From contig OY743183.1 of assembly GCA_963555705.1 (NCBI GenBank), positions 29,919,932 through 29,983,931 on the forward strand: DNA of 64,000 bases, written 5' to 3'. The position numbers and the translations under genes are program-made. Each line of letters opens with the position of its first letter. Positions within the stretch are counted from its first letter, which is position 1. This document shows positions 10,001 to 23,900 of this stretch, piece by piece. The DNA is from Ligustrum vulgare. Taxonomy: Eukaryota > Streptophyta > Magnoliopsida > Lamiales > Oleaceae. The notes under the pieces are model-generated. The model did not search any database. It saw only the letters and a program-made list of their open reading frames with translations, and was not told the origin of the DNA.

Positions 10001-12007
10001 ATGACAACAAAAAGGCAAACAGACATTTTTGAAAAATCGATATGTTGAGGATATTGTTTATTTTGAGTAGTTTGCACTTATCTTTTGATTTCACTCCCTT
10101 GGTTTCTTTACTACTTTTACTCGGAATTTCTCTCATTCTCTTAAGAAATTCCGGATTCTCTTCATATTTCTTCTTAGTAATATGAAAAGTTTCATTTGGA
10201 CCTAAAGTAGGAATCTCCTTTCGAAAAAGCTAACTTTCATTTTTGGGCTCTTAACAATCTTTTTAGGATTGGGAGAGTCACCAGGATCCTTAACAACAAA
10301 AAAATCACAGCAGAGGATCCATGAGATTTTTAAAAAGAGGATAAATTGGAATAAAACGATTTCTTGGGTACATAAAATGGTTTTTCCCTCGTACGTAACG
10401 TGTTTGAATCCTTCAAGAGAGAGAGAGAGAGACTAGGTAAAATATTCTCTTCAATTCCAAAATATTCACACCAATTTTGAAACCATTTTGGAAAACTTTT
10501 TTTACACGATTGAAGGAAGAGGATAAACCAGAAATGAACAAGATGTCTATAGAAGAAAATATTAAACAAAGCATCTTCGTAATCCAACCAATTGAAATGA
10601 GAAGAGAAATCTTCACCGTTTGAAAGATTCATCATTTTCTCGAGCTAAGGGTATTGTCCCGAGTTTTCAAATGACAACAAAAAGGAAAATTGATATTTTT
10701 GAAAAATCAATTTGTTTAGGATATTGTTTATTTTGAGTAGCTTGCAGTTATCTTTTCATTTCGCTCCCTTGGTTTCTTTACTACTTTTACTCGAAATTTC
10801 TCTCTTTCTCTTAAGAAATTCCGGATTCTCTTCATATTTATTCTTAACAGTACGAAAAGTTTCATTTGGATCTAAAGTAGGAATCTCCTTTCGAAAAAGC
10901 TAACTTTCATTTCTAAACTCGTAACAATCTTTTTAGGATTGGGAGAGTCACCAGGATTTGGAACAACAAAAAAGTCACAGCAGAGGATCCATGAGACTTT
11001 AAAAATGAGGATACATTAGAATAAAACGTTTTCTTGGGTACATAAAATGGTTTCTCCCTCGTTCGTAAAGTTTTTGAATCCTTGAAAAGAGAGACTAGGT
11101 TAAATATTCACTTCAATTCCAAAATATTCAGACCAATTTTGAAACTATTTTGGAAAATTATTTTAACATGATTGAAGGAACAGGATAAACCAGGAATGCA
11201 TAAGATGTCTATGGAAGGAAATGTTAAACAAAGCATCTTCGTAATCAAGGCAATTGAAATGAGAAGATAAATCTTCACCGTTTGAAAGATTCAGCATTTT
11301 CTCTAGCTAAGGGTATTGTCCCGAGTTTTCAAATGACAACAAAAAGGAAAATTGACATTTTTGAAAAATCAATTTGTTCAGGATATTGTTTGTTTTGAGT
11401 AGGTTGCAGTTATCTTTTGATTTCGCTCCCTTGGTTTCTTTACTACTTTTACTCGAAATTTCTCTCTTTCTCTTAAGAAATTCCGGATTCTCTTCATATT
11501 TATTCTTAATAGTATGAAAAGTTTCATTTGGACCTAAAGTAGGAATCTCCTTTCGAAAAAGCTAACGTTCATTTCTAAACTCGTAACAATCTTTTTAGGA
11601 TTGGGAGAGTCACCAGGATTTTGAACAACAAAAAAGTCACAGCAAAGGATCCATGAGACTTTAAAATTGAGGATACATTGGAATAAAACGTTTTCTTGGG
11701 CACATAAAATGGTTTCTCCGTCGTTCGTAAAGTTTTTGAATCCTTGAAAAGAGATAGGTTAAATATTCTCTTCAATTCCAAAATATTCAGACCAATTTTG
11801 AAACTATTTTGGAAAATTATTTTAACATGATTGAAGGAACAGGATAAACCTTGATAAGATGTCTAAAGAAGAAAACATTAGAAAAAGCATCTTGGTAATC
11901 CAAGTAATTGAAATGAGGAGAGAAATATTCACCCTTTGAAAGGTTCATCTTTTTCTCGAGCTAAGGGTATTGTCCCCGGTCTGCAAATGACAACAAAAAG
12001 GCAAACA
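4058..12007. repeat. Four copies of a 1986-bp, three-unit higher-order repeat
   Basis: Copies start at 4058, 6044, 8036 and 10022. Each comprises a 670-bp unit (CGATATG head, GA tract), a 662-bp unit (CAATTTG head reached through ATTGATATTTTTG) and a 654-bp unit (CCTTGATAAG short form, GGCAAACAGAC tail). The second copy is 1992 bp because of a converted patch at about 7076-7121. Copies are near identical by eye. A GGACCC variant of the usual GGATCC site is seen at 8329-8334 and again in the fifth copy at 12301-12306. Confidence 0.93.
7076..7121. repeat. Gene-conversion-like patch in a satellite unit
   Basis: Within the 662-bp middle unit of the second higher-order copy, a short stretch carries the sequence of the 670-bp unit type (TTTTTCCCTCGTACGTAACG, TTCAAGAGAGAGAGAGAG). 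The flanks on both sides (ACATTAGAATAAAACG before, TTAAATATTCACTTC after) are of the middle-unit type. Equivalent positions in the other copies, for example about 5088-5131 and 9067-9110, are unconverted. The patch adds 6 bp. Confidence 0.85.
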
Positions 12008-15000
12008 GACATTTTTGAAAAATCGATATGTTGAGGATATTGTTTATTTTGAGTAGTTTGCACTTATCTTTTGATTTCACTCCCTTGGTTTCTTTACTAC
12101 TTTTACTCGGAATTTCTCTCATTCTCTTAAGAAATTCCGGATTCTCTTCATATTTCTTCTTAGTAATATGAAAAGTTTCATTTGGACCTAAAGTAGGAAT
12201 CTCCTTTCGAAAAAGCTAACTTTCATTTTTGGGCTCTTAACAATCTTTTTAGGATTGGGAGAGTCACCAGGATCCTTAACAACAAAAAAATCACAGCAGA
12301 GGACCCATGAGATTTTTAAAAAGAGGATAAATTGGAATAAAACGATTTCTTGGGTACATAAAATGGTTTTTCCCTCGTACGTAACGTGTTTGAATCCTTC
12401 AAGAGAGAGAGAGAGAGAGTAGGTAAAATATTCTCTTCAATTCCAAAATATTCACACCAATTTTGAAACCATTTTGGAAAACTTTTTTTACACGATTGAA
12501 GGAAGAGGATAAACCAGAAATGAACAAGATGTCTATAGAAGAAAATATTAAACAAAGCATCTTCGTAATCCAACCAATTGAAATGAGAAGAGAAATCTTC
12601 ACCGTTTGAAAGATTCATCATTTTCTCGAGCTAAGGGTATTGTCCCGAGTTTTCAAATGACAACAAAAAGGAAAATTGATATTTTTGAAAAATCAATTTG
12701 TTTAGGATATTGTTTATTTTGAGTAGCTTGCAGTTATCTTTTCATTTCGCTCCCTTGGTTTCTTTACTACTTTTACTCGAAATTTCTCTCTTTCTCTTAA
12801 GAAATTCCGGATTCTCTTCATATTTATTCTTAACAGTACGAAAAGTTTCATTTGGATCTAAAGTAGGAATCTCCTTTCGAAAAAGCTAACTTTCATTTCT
12901 AAACTCGTAACAATCTTTTTAGGATTGGGAGAGTCACCAGGATTTGGAACAACAAAAAAGTCACAGCAGAGGATCCATGAGACTTTAAAAATGAGGATAC
13001 ATTAGAATAAAACGTTTTCTTGGGTACATAAAATGGTTTCTCCCTCGTTCGTAAAGTTTTTGAATCCTTGAAAAGAGAGACTAGGTTAAATATTCACTTC
13101 AATTCCAAAATATTCAGACCAATTTTGAAACTATTTTGGAAAATTATTTTAACATGATTGAAGGAACAGGATAAACCAGGAATGCATAAGATGTCTATGG
13201 AAGGAAATGTTAAACAAAGCATCTTCGTAATCAAGGCAATTGAAATGAGAAGATAAATCTTCACCGTTTGAAAGATTCAGCATTTTCTCTAGCTAAGGGT
13301 ATTGTCCCGAGTTTTCAAATGACAACAAAAAGGAAAATTGACATTTTTGAAAAATCAATTTGTTCAGGATATTGTTTGTTTTGAGTAGGTTGCAGTTATC
13401 TTTTGATTTCGCTCCCTTGGTTTCTTTACTACTTTTACTCGAAATTTCTCTCTTTCTCTTAAGAAATTCCGGATTCTCTTCATATTTATTCTTAATAGTA
13501 TGAAAAGTTTCATTTGGACCTAAAGTAGGAATCTCCTTTCGAAAAAGCTAACGTTCATTTCTAAACTCGTAACAATCTTTTTAGGATTGGGAGAGTCACC
13601 AGGATTTTGAACAACAAAAAAGTCACAGCAAAGGATCCATGAGACTTTAAAATTGAGGATACATTGGAATAAAACGTTTTCTTGGGCACATAAAATGGTT
13701 TCTCCGTCGTTCGTAAAGTTTTTGAATCCTTGAAAAGAGATAGGTTAAATATTCTCTTCAATTCCAAAATATTCAGACCAATTTTGAAACTATTTTGGAA
13801 AATTATTTTAACATGATTGAAGGAACAGGATAAACCAGGAATGCATAAGATGTCTATGGAAGGAAATGTTAAACAAAGCATCTTCGTAATCAAGGCAATT
13901 GAAATGAGAAGATAAATCTTCACCGTTTCAAAGATTCAGCATTTTCTCTAGCTAAGGGTATTGTCCCGAGTTTTCAAATGACAACAAAAAGGAAAATTGA
14001 CATTTTTGAAAAATCAATTTGTTCAGGATATTGTTTGTTTTGAGTAGGTTGCAGTTATCTTTTGATTTCGCTCCCTTGGTTTCTTTACTACTTTTACTCG
14101 AAATTTCTCTCTTTCTCTTAAGAAATTCCGGATTCTCTTCATATTTATTCTTAATAGTATGAAAAGTTTCATTTGGACCTAAAGTAGGAATCTCCTTTCG
14201 AAAAAGCTAACGTTCATTTCTAAACTCGTAACAATCTTTTTAGGATTGGGAGAGTCACCAGGATTTGGAACAACAAAAAAGTCACAGCAGAGGATCCATG
14301 AGACTTTAAAAATGTGGATACATTAGAATAAAACGTTTTCTTGGGTACATAAAATGGTTTCTCCCTCGTTCGTAAAGTTTTTGAATCCTTGAAAAGAGAG
14401 ACTAGGTTAAATATTCACTTCAATTCCAAAATATTCAGACCAATTTTGAATCTATTTTGGAAAATTATTTTAACATGATTGAAGGAACAGGATAAACCAG
14501 GAATGCATAAGATGTCTATGGAAGGAAATGTTAAACAAAGCATCTTCGTAATCAAGGCAATTGAAATGAGAAGATAAATCTTCACCGTTTCAAAGATTCA
14601 GCATTTTCTCTAGCTAAGGGTATTGTCCCGAGTTTTCAAATGACAACAAAAAGGAAAATTGACATTTTTGAAAAATCAATTTGTTCAGGATATTGTTTGT
14701 TTTGAGTAGGTTGCAGTTATCTTTTGATTTCGCTCCCTTGGTTTCTTTACTACTTTTACTCGAAATTTCTCTCTTTCTCTTAAGAAATTCCGGATTCTCT
14801 TCATATTTATTCTTAATAGTATGAAAAGTTTCATTTGGACCTAAAGTAGGAATCTCCTTTCGAAAAAGCTAACGTTCATATCTAAACTCGTAACAATCTT
14901 TTTAGGATTGGGAGAGTCACCAGGATTTGGAACAACAAAAAAGTCACAGCAGAGGATCCATGAGACTTTAAAAATGTGGATACATTAGAATAAAACGTTT

Positions 15001-15976
15001 TCTTGGGTACATAAAATGGTTTCTCCCTCGTTCGTAAAGTTTTTGAATCCTTGAAAAGAGAGACTAGGTTAAATATTCACTTCAATTCCAAAATATTCAG
15101 ACCAATTTTGAAACTATTTTGGAAAATTATTTTAACATGATTGAAGGAACAGGATAAACCAGGAATGCATAAGATGTCTATGGAAGGAAATGTTAAACAA
15201 AGCATCTTCGTAATCAAGGCAATTGAAATGAGAAGATAAATCTTCACCGTTTGAAAGATTCAGCATTTTCTCTAGCTAAGGGTATTGTCCCGAGTTTTCA
15301 AATGACAACAAAAAGGAAAATTGACATTTTTGAAAAATCAATTTGTTCAGGATATTGTTTGTTTTGAGTAGGTTGCAGTTATCTTTTGATTTCGCTCCCT
15401 TGGTTTCTTTACTACTTTTACTCGAAATTTCTCTCTTTCTCTTAAGAAATTCCGGATTCTCTTCATATTTATTCTTAATAGTATGAAAAGTTTCATTTGG
15501 ACCTAAAGTAGGAATCTCCTTTCGAAAAAGCTAACGTTCATTTCTAAACTCGTAACAATCTTTTTAGGATTGGGAGAGTCACCAGGATTTTGAACAACAA
15601 AAAAGTCACAGCAAAGGATCCATGAGACTTTAAAATTGAGGATACATTGGAATAAAACGTTTTCTTGGGCACATAAAATGGTTTCTCCGTCGTTCGTAAA
15701 GTTTTTGAATCCTTGAAAAGAGATAGGTTAAATATTCTCTTCAATTCCAAAATATTCAGACCAATTTTGAAACTATTTTGGAAAATTATTTTAACATGAT
15801 TGAAGGAACAGGATAAACCTTGATAAGATGTCTAAAGAAGAAAACATTAGAAAAAGCATCTTGGTAATCCAAGTAATTGAAATGAGGAGAGAAATATTCA
15901 CCCTTTGAAAGGTTCATCTTTTTCTCGAGCTAAGGGTATTGTCCCCGGTCTGCAAATGACAACAAAAAGGCAAACA
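12008..15976. repeat. Six-unit variant of the higher-order repeat (3969 bp)
   Basis: Unit starts are 12008, 12678, 13340, 13999, 14661 and 15323. The order is long unit, middle unit, three CAATTTG-head units of about 660 bp, then the 654-bp short unit. The three extra units carry the TTGTTCAGGATATTG head and the CAGGAATGCATAAG long-tail form. The arrangement fits unequal exchange that inserted plain units inside one three-unit repeat. Confidence 0.9.
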
Positions 15977-17962
15977 GACATTTTTGAAAAATCGATATGT
16001 TGAGGATATTGTTTATTTTGAGTAGTTTGCACTTATCTTTTGATTTCACTCCCTTGGTTTCTTTACTACTTTTACTCGGAATTTCTCTCATTCTCTTAAG
16101 AAATTCCGGATTCTCTTCATATTTCTTCTTAGTAATATGAAAAGTTTCATTTGGACCTAAAGTAGGAATCTCCTTTCGAAAAAGCTAACTTTCATTTTTG
16201 GGCTCTTAACAATCTTTTTAGGATTGGGAGAGTCACCAGGATCCTTAACAACAAAAAAATCACAGCAGAGGATCCATGAGATTTTTAAAAAGAGGATAAA
16301 TTGGAATAAAACGATTTCTTGGGTACATAAAATGGTTTTTCCCTCGTACGTAACGTGTTTGAATCCTTCAAGAGAGAGAGAGAGAGAGTAGGTAAAATAT
16401 TCTCTTCAATTCCAAAATATTCACACCAATTTTGAAACCATTTTGGAAAACTTTTTTTACACGATTGAAGGAAGAGGATAAACCAGAAATGAACAAGATG
16501 TCTATAGAAGAAAATATTAAACAAAGCATCTTCGTAATCCAACCAATTGAAATGAGAAGAGAAATCTTCACCGTTTGAAAGATTCATCATTTTCTCGAGC
16601 TAAGGGTATTGTCCCGAGTTTTCAAATGACAACAAAAAGGAAAATTGATATTTTTGAAAAATCAATTTGTTTAGGATATTGTTTATTTTGAGTAGCTTGC
16701 AGTTATCTTTTCATTTCGCTCCCTTGGTTTCTTTACTACTTTTACTCGAAATTTCTCTCTTTCTCTTAAGAAATTCCGGATTCTCTTCATATTTATTCTT
16801 AACAGTACGAAAAGTTTCATTTGGATCTAAAGTAGGAATCTCCTTTCGAAAAAGCTAACTTTCATTTCTAAACTCGTAACAATCTTTTTAGGATTGGGAG
16901 AGTCACCAGGATTTGGAACAACAAAAAAGTCACAGCAGAGGATCCATGAGACTTTAAAAATGAGGATACATTAGAATAAAACGTTTTCTTGGGTACATAA
17001 AATGGTTTCTCCCTCGTTCGTAAAGTTTTTGAATCCTTGAAAAGAGAGACTAGGTTAAATATTCACTTCAATTCCAAAATATTCAGACCAATTTTGAAAC
17101 TATTTTGGAAAATTATTTTAACATGATTGAAGGAACAGGATAAACCAGGAATGCATAAGATGTCTATGGAAGAAAATGTTAAACAAAGCATCTTCGTAAT
17201 CAAGGCAATTGAAATGAGAAGAGAAATCTTCACCGTTTGAAAGATTTAGCATTTTCTCTAGCTAAGGGTATTGTCCCGAGTTTTCAAATGACAACAAAAA
17301 GGAAAATTGACATTTTTGAAAAATCAATTTGTTCAGGATATTGTTTCTTTTGAGTAGGTTGCAGTTATCTTTTGATTTCGCTCCCTTGGTTTCTTTACTA
17401 CTTTTACTCGAAATTTCTCTCTTTCTCTTAAGAAATTCCGGATTCTCTTCATATTTATTCTTAATAGTATGAAAAGTTTCATTTGGACCTAAAGTAGGAA
17501 TCTCCTTTCGAAAAAGCTAACGTTCATTTCTAAACTCGTAACAATCTTTTTAGGATTGGGAGAGTCACCAGGATTTTGAACAACAAAAAAGTCACAGCAA
17601 AGGATCCATGAGACTTTAAAATTGAGGATACATTGGAATAAAACGTTTTCTTGGGCACATAAAATGGTTTCTCCGTCGTTCGTAAAGTTTTTGAATCCTT
17701 GAAAAGAGATAGGTTAAATATTCTCTTCAATTCCAAAATATTCAGACCAATTTTGAAACTATTTTGGAAAATTATTTTAACATGATTGAAGGAACAGGAT
17801 AAACCTTGATAAGATGTCTAAAGAAGAAAACATTAGAAAAAGCATCTTGGTAATCCAAGTAATTGAAATGAGGAGAGAAATATTCACCCTTTGAAAGGTT
17901 CATCTTTTTCTCGAGCTAAGGGTATTGTCCCCGGTCTGCAAATGACAACAAAAAGGCAAACA
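15977..17962. repeat. Three-unit higher-order repeat copy (1986 bp)
   Basis: Unit starts are 15977, 16647 and 17309. This is the same composition as the copies at 4058-12007. The middle unit carries a small private change (GGAAGAAAATG and a full GAGAAATCTTC) shared with units near 20460 and 23780, which links it to the five-unit block downstream. Confidence 0.9.
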
Positions 17963-20900
17963 GACATTTTTGAAAAATCGATATGTTGAGGATATTGTTT
18001 ATTTTGAGTAGTTTGCACTTATCTTTTGATTTCACTCCCTTGGTTTCTTTACTACTTTTACTCGGAATTTCTCTCATTCTCTTAAGAAATTCCGGATTCT
18101 CTTCATATTTCTTCTTAGTAATATGAAAAGTTTCATTTGGACCTAAAGTAGGAATCTCCTTTCGAAAAAGCTAACTTTCATTTTTGGGCTCTTAACAATC
18201 TTTTTAGGATTGGGAGAGTCACCAGGATCCTTAACAACAAAAAAATCACAGCAGAGGATCCATGAGATTTTTAAAAAGAGGATAAATTGGAATAAAACGA
18301 TTTCTTGGGTACATAAAATGGTTTTTCCCTCGTACGTAACGTGTTTGAATCCTTCAAGAGAGAGAGAGAGAGAGTAGGTAAAATATTCTCTTCAATTCCA
18401 AAATATTCACACCAATTTTGAAACCATTTTGGAAAACTTTTTTTACACGATTGAAGGAAGAGGATAAACCAGAAATGAACAAGATGTCTATAGAAGAAAA
18501 TATTAAACAAAGCATCTTCGTAATCCAACCAATTGAAATGAGAAGAGAAATCTTCACCGTTTGAAAGATTCATCATTTTCTCGAGCTAAGGGTATTGTCC
18601 CGAGTTTTCAAATGACAACAAAAAGGAAAATTGATATTTTTGAAAAATCAATTTGTTTAGGATATTGTTTATTTTGAGTAGCTTGCAGTTATCTTTTCAT
18701 TTCGCTCCCTTGGTTTCTTTACTACTTTTACTCGAAATTTCTCTCTTTCTCTTAAGAAATTCCGGATTCTCTTCATATTTATTCTTAACAGTACGAAAAG
18801 TTTCATTTGGATCTAAAGTAGGAATCTCCTTTCGAAAAAGCTAACTTTCATTTCTAAACTCGTAACAATCTTTTTAGGATTGGGAGAGTCACCAGGATTT
18901 GGAACAACAAAAAAGTCACAGCAGAGGATCCATGAGACTTTAAAAATGAGGATACATTAGAATAAAACGTTTTCTTGGGTACATAAAATGGTTTCTCCCT
19001 CGTTCGTAAAGTTTTTGAATCCTTGAAAAGAGAGACTAGGTTAAATATTCACTTCAATTCCAAAATATTCAGACCAATTTTGAAACTATTTTGGAAAATT
19101 ATTTTAACATGATTGAAGGAACAGGATAAACCAGGAATGCATAAGATGTCTATGGAAGGAAATGTTAAACAAAGCATCTTCGTAATCAAGGCAATTGAAA
19201 TGAGAAGATAAATCTTCACCGTTTGAAAGATTCAGCATTTTCTCTAGCTAAGGGTATTGTCCCGAGTTTTCAAATGACAACAAAAAGGAAAATTGACATT
19301 TTTGAAAAATCAATTTGTTCAGGATATTGTTTGTTTTGAGTAGGTTGCAGTTATCTTTTGATTTCGCTCCCTTGGTTTCTTTACTACTTTTACTCGAAAT
19401 TTCTCTCTTTCTCTTAAGAAATTCCGGATTCTCTTCATATTTATTCTTAATAGTATGAAAAGTTTCATTTGGACCTAAAGTAGGAATCTCCTTTCGAAAA
19501 AGCTAACGTTCATTTCTAAACTCGTAACAATCTTTTTAGGATTGGGAGAGTCACCAGGATTTGGAACAACAAAAAAGTCACAGCAGAGGATCCATGAGAC
19601 TTTAAAAATGTGGATACATTAGAATAAAACGTTTTCTTGGGTACATAAAATGGTTTCTCCCTCGTTCGTAAAGTTTTTGAATCCTTGAAAAGAGAGACTA
19701 GGTTAAATATTCACTTCAATTCCAAAATATTCAGACCAATTTTGAAACTATTTTGGAAAATTATTTTAACATGATTGAAGGAACAGGATAAACCAGGAAT
19801 GCATAAGATGTCTATGGAAGGAAATGTTAAACAAAGCATCTTCGTAATCAAGGCAATTGAAATGAGAAGATAAATCTTCACCGTTTGAAAGATTCAGCAT
19901 TTTCTCTAGCTAAGGGTATTGTCCCGAGTTTTCAAATGACAACAAAAAGGAAAATTGACATTTTTGAAAAATCAATTTGTTCAGGATATTGTTTGTTTTG
20001 AGTAGGTTGCAGTTATCTTTTGATTTCGCTCCCTTGGTTTCTTTACTACTTTTACTCGAAATTTCTCTCTTTCTCTTAAGAAATTCCGGATTCTCTTCAT
20101 ATTTATTCTTAATAGTATGAAAAGTTTCATTTGGACCTAAAGTAGGAATCTCCTTTCGAAAAAGCTAACGTTCATTTCTAAACTCGTAACAATCTTTTTA
20201 GGATTGGGAGAGTCACCAGGATTTTGAACAACAAAAAAGTCACAGCAAAGGATCCATGAGACTTTAAAATTGAGGATACATTGGAATAAAACGTTTTCTT
20301 GGGCACATAAAATGGTTTCTCCGTCGTTCGTAAAGTTTTTGAATCCTTGAAAAGAGAGACTAGGTTAAATATTCACTTCAATTCCAAAATATTCAGACCA
20401 ATTTTGAAACTATTTTGGAAAATTATTTTAACATGATTGAAGGAACAGGATAAACCAGGAATGCATAAGATGTCTATGGAAGAAAATGTTAAACAAAGCA
20501 TCTTCGTAATCAAGGCAATTGAAATGAGAAGAGAAATCTTCACCGTTTGAAAGATTTAGCATTTTCTCTAGCTAAGGGTATTGTCCCGAGTTTTCAAATG
20601 ACAACAAAAAGGAAAATTGACATTTTTGAAAAATCAATTTGTTCAGGATATTGTTTGTTTTGAGTAGGTTGCAGTTATCTTTTGATTTCGCTCCCTTGGT
20701 TTCTTTACTACTTTTACTCGAAATTTCTCTCTTTCTCTTAAGAAATTCCGGATTCTCTTCATATTTATTCTTAATAGTATGAAAAGTTTCATTTGGACCT
20801 AAAGTAGGAATCTCCTTTCGAAAAAGCTAACGTTCATTTCTAAACTCGTAACAATCTTTTTAGGATTGGGAGAGTCACCAGGATTTTGAACAACAAAAAA

Positions 20901-23900
20901 GTCACAGCAAAGGATCCATGAGACTTTAAAATTGAGGATACATTGGAATAAAACGTTTTCTTGGGCACATAAAATGGTTTCTCCGTCGTTCGTAAAGTTT
21001 TTGAATCCTTGAAAAGAGATAGGTTAAATATTCTCTTCAATTCCAAAATATTCAGACCAATTTTGAAACTATTTTGGAAAATTATTTTAACATGATTGAA
21101 GGAACAGGATAAACCTTGATAAGATGTCTAAAGAAGAAAACATTAGAAAAAGCATCTTGGTAATCCAAGTAATTGAAATGAGGAGAGAAATATTCACCCT
21201 TTGAAAGGTTCATCTTTTTCTCGAGCTAAGGGTATTGTCCCCGGTCTGCAAATGACAACAAAAAGGCAAACAGACATTTTTGAAAAATCGATATGTTGAG
21301 GATATTGTTTATTTTGAGTAGTTTGCACTTATCTTTTGATTTCACTCCCTTGGTTTCTTTACTACTTTTACTCGGAATTTCTCTCATTCTCTTAAGAAAT
21401 TCCGGATTCTCTTCATATTTCTTCTTAGTAATATGAAAAGTTTCATTTGGACCTAAAGTAGGAATCTCCTTTCGAAAAAGCTAACTTTCATTTTTGGGCT
21501 CTTAACAATCTTTTTAGGATTGGGAGAGTCACCAGGATCCTTAACAACAAAAAAATCACAGCAGAGGATCCATGAGATTTTTAAAAAGAGGATAAATTGG
21601 AATAAAACGATTTCTTGGGTACATAAAATGGTTTTTCCCTCGTACGTAACGTGTTTGAATCCTTCAAGAGAGAGAGAGAGAGAGTAGGTAAAATATTCTC
21701 TTCAATTCCAAAATATTCACACCAATTTTGAAACCATTTTGGAAAACTTTTTTTACACGATTGAAGGAAGAGGATAAACCAGAAATGAACAAGATGTCTA
21801 TAGAAGAAAATATTAAACAAAGCATCTTCGTAATCCAACCAATTGAAATGAGAAGAGAAATCTTCACCGTTTGAAAGATTCATCATTTTCTCGAGCTAAG
21901 GGTATTGTCCCGAGTTTTCAAATGACAACAAAAAGGAAAATTGATATTTTTGAAAAATCAATTTGTTTAGGATATTGTTTATTTTGAGTAGCTTGCAGTT
22001 ATCTTTTCATTTCGCTCCCTTGGTTTCTTTACTACTTTTACTCGAAATTTCTCTCTTTCTCTTAAGAAATTCCGGATTCTCTTCATATTTATTCTTAACA
22101 GTACGAAAAGTTTCATTTGGATCTAAAGTAGGAATCTCCTTTCGAAAAAGCTAACTTTCATTTCTAAACTCGTAACAATCTTTTTAGGATTGGGAGAGTC
22201 ACCAGGATTTGGAACAACAAAAAAGTCACAGCAGAGGATCCATGAGACTTTAAAAATGAGGATACATTAGAATAAAACGTTTTCTTGGGTACATAAAATG
22301 GTTTCTCCCTCGTTCGTAAAGTTTTTGAATCCTTGAAAAGAGAGACTAGGTTAAATATTCACTTCAATTCCAAAATATTCAGACCAATTTTGAAACTATT
22401 TTGGAAAATTATTTTAACATGATTGAAGGAACAGGATAAACCAGGAATGCATAAGATGTCTATGGAAGGAAATGTTAAACAAAGCATCTTCGTAATCAAG
22501 GCAATTGAAATGAGAAGATAAATCTTCACCGTTTGAAAGATTCAGCATTTTCTCTAGCTAAGGGTATTGTCCCGAGTTTTCAAATGACAACAAAAAGGAA
22601 AATTGACATTTTTGAAAAATCAATTTGTTCAGGATATTGTTTGTTTTGAGTAGGTTGCAGTTATCTTTTGATTTCGCTCCCTTGGTTTCTTTACTACTTT
22701 TACTCGAAATTTCTCTCTTTCTCTTAAGAAATTCCGGATTCTCTTCATATTTATTCTTAATAGTATGAAAAGTTTCATTTGGACCTAAAGTAGGAATCTC
22801 CTTTCGAAAAAGCTAACGTTCATTTCTAAACTCGTAACAATCTTTTTAGGATTGGGAGAGTCACCAGGATTTGGAACAACAAAAAAGTCACAGCAGAGGA
22901 TCCATGAGACTTTAAAAATGTGGATACATTAGAATAAAACGTTTTCTTGGGTACATAAAATGGTTTCTCCCTCGTTCGTAAAGTTTTTGAATCCTTGAAA
23001 AGAGAGACTAGGTTAAATATTCACTTCAATTCCAAAATATTCAGACCAATTTTGAAACTATTTTGGAAAATTATTTTAACATGATTGAAGGAACAGGATA
23101 AACCAGGAATGCATAAGATGTCTATGGAAGGAAATGTTAAACAAAGCATCTTCGTAATCAAGGCAATTGAAATGAGAAGATAAATCTTCACCGTTTGAAA
23201 GATTCAGCATTTTCTCTAGCTAAGGGTATTGTCCCGAGTTTTCAAATGACAACAAAAAGGAAAATTGACATTTTTGAAAAATCAATTTGTTCAGGATATT
23301 GTTTGTTTTGAGTAGGTTGCAGTTATCTTTTGATTTCGCTCCCTTGGTTTCTTTACTACTTTTACTCGAAATTTCTCTCTTTCTCTTAAGAAATTCCGGA
23401 TTCTCTTCATATTTATTCTTAATAGTATGAAAAGTTTCATTTGGACCTAAAGTAGGAATCTCCTTTCGAAAAAGCTAACGTTCATTTCTAAACTCGTAAC
23501 AATCTTTTTAGGATTGGGAGAGTCACCAGGATTTTGAACAACAAAAAAGTCACAGCAAAGGATCCATGAGACTTTAAAATTGAGGATACATTGGAATAAA
23601 ACGTTTTCTTGGGCACATAAAATGGTTTCTCCGTCGTTCGTAAAGTTTTTGAATCCTTGAAAAGAGAGACTAGGTTAAATATTCACTTCAATTCCAAAAT
23701 ATTCAGACCAATTTTGAAACTATTTTGGAAAATTATTTTAACATGATTGAAGGAACAGGATAAACCAGGAATGCATAAGATGTCTATGGAAGAAAATGTT
23801 AAACAAAGCATCTTCGTAATCAAGGCAATTGAAATGAGAAGAGAAATCTTCACCGTTTGAAAGATTTAGCATTTTCTCTAGCTAAGGGTATTGTCCCGAG

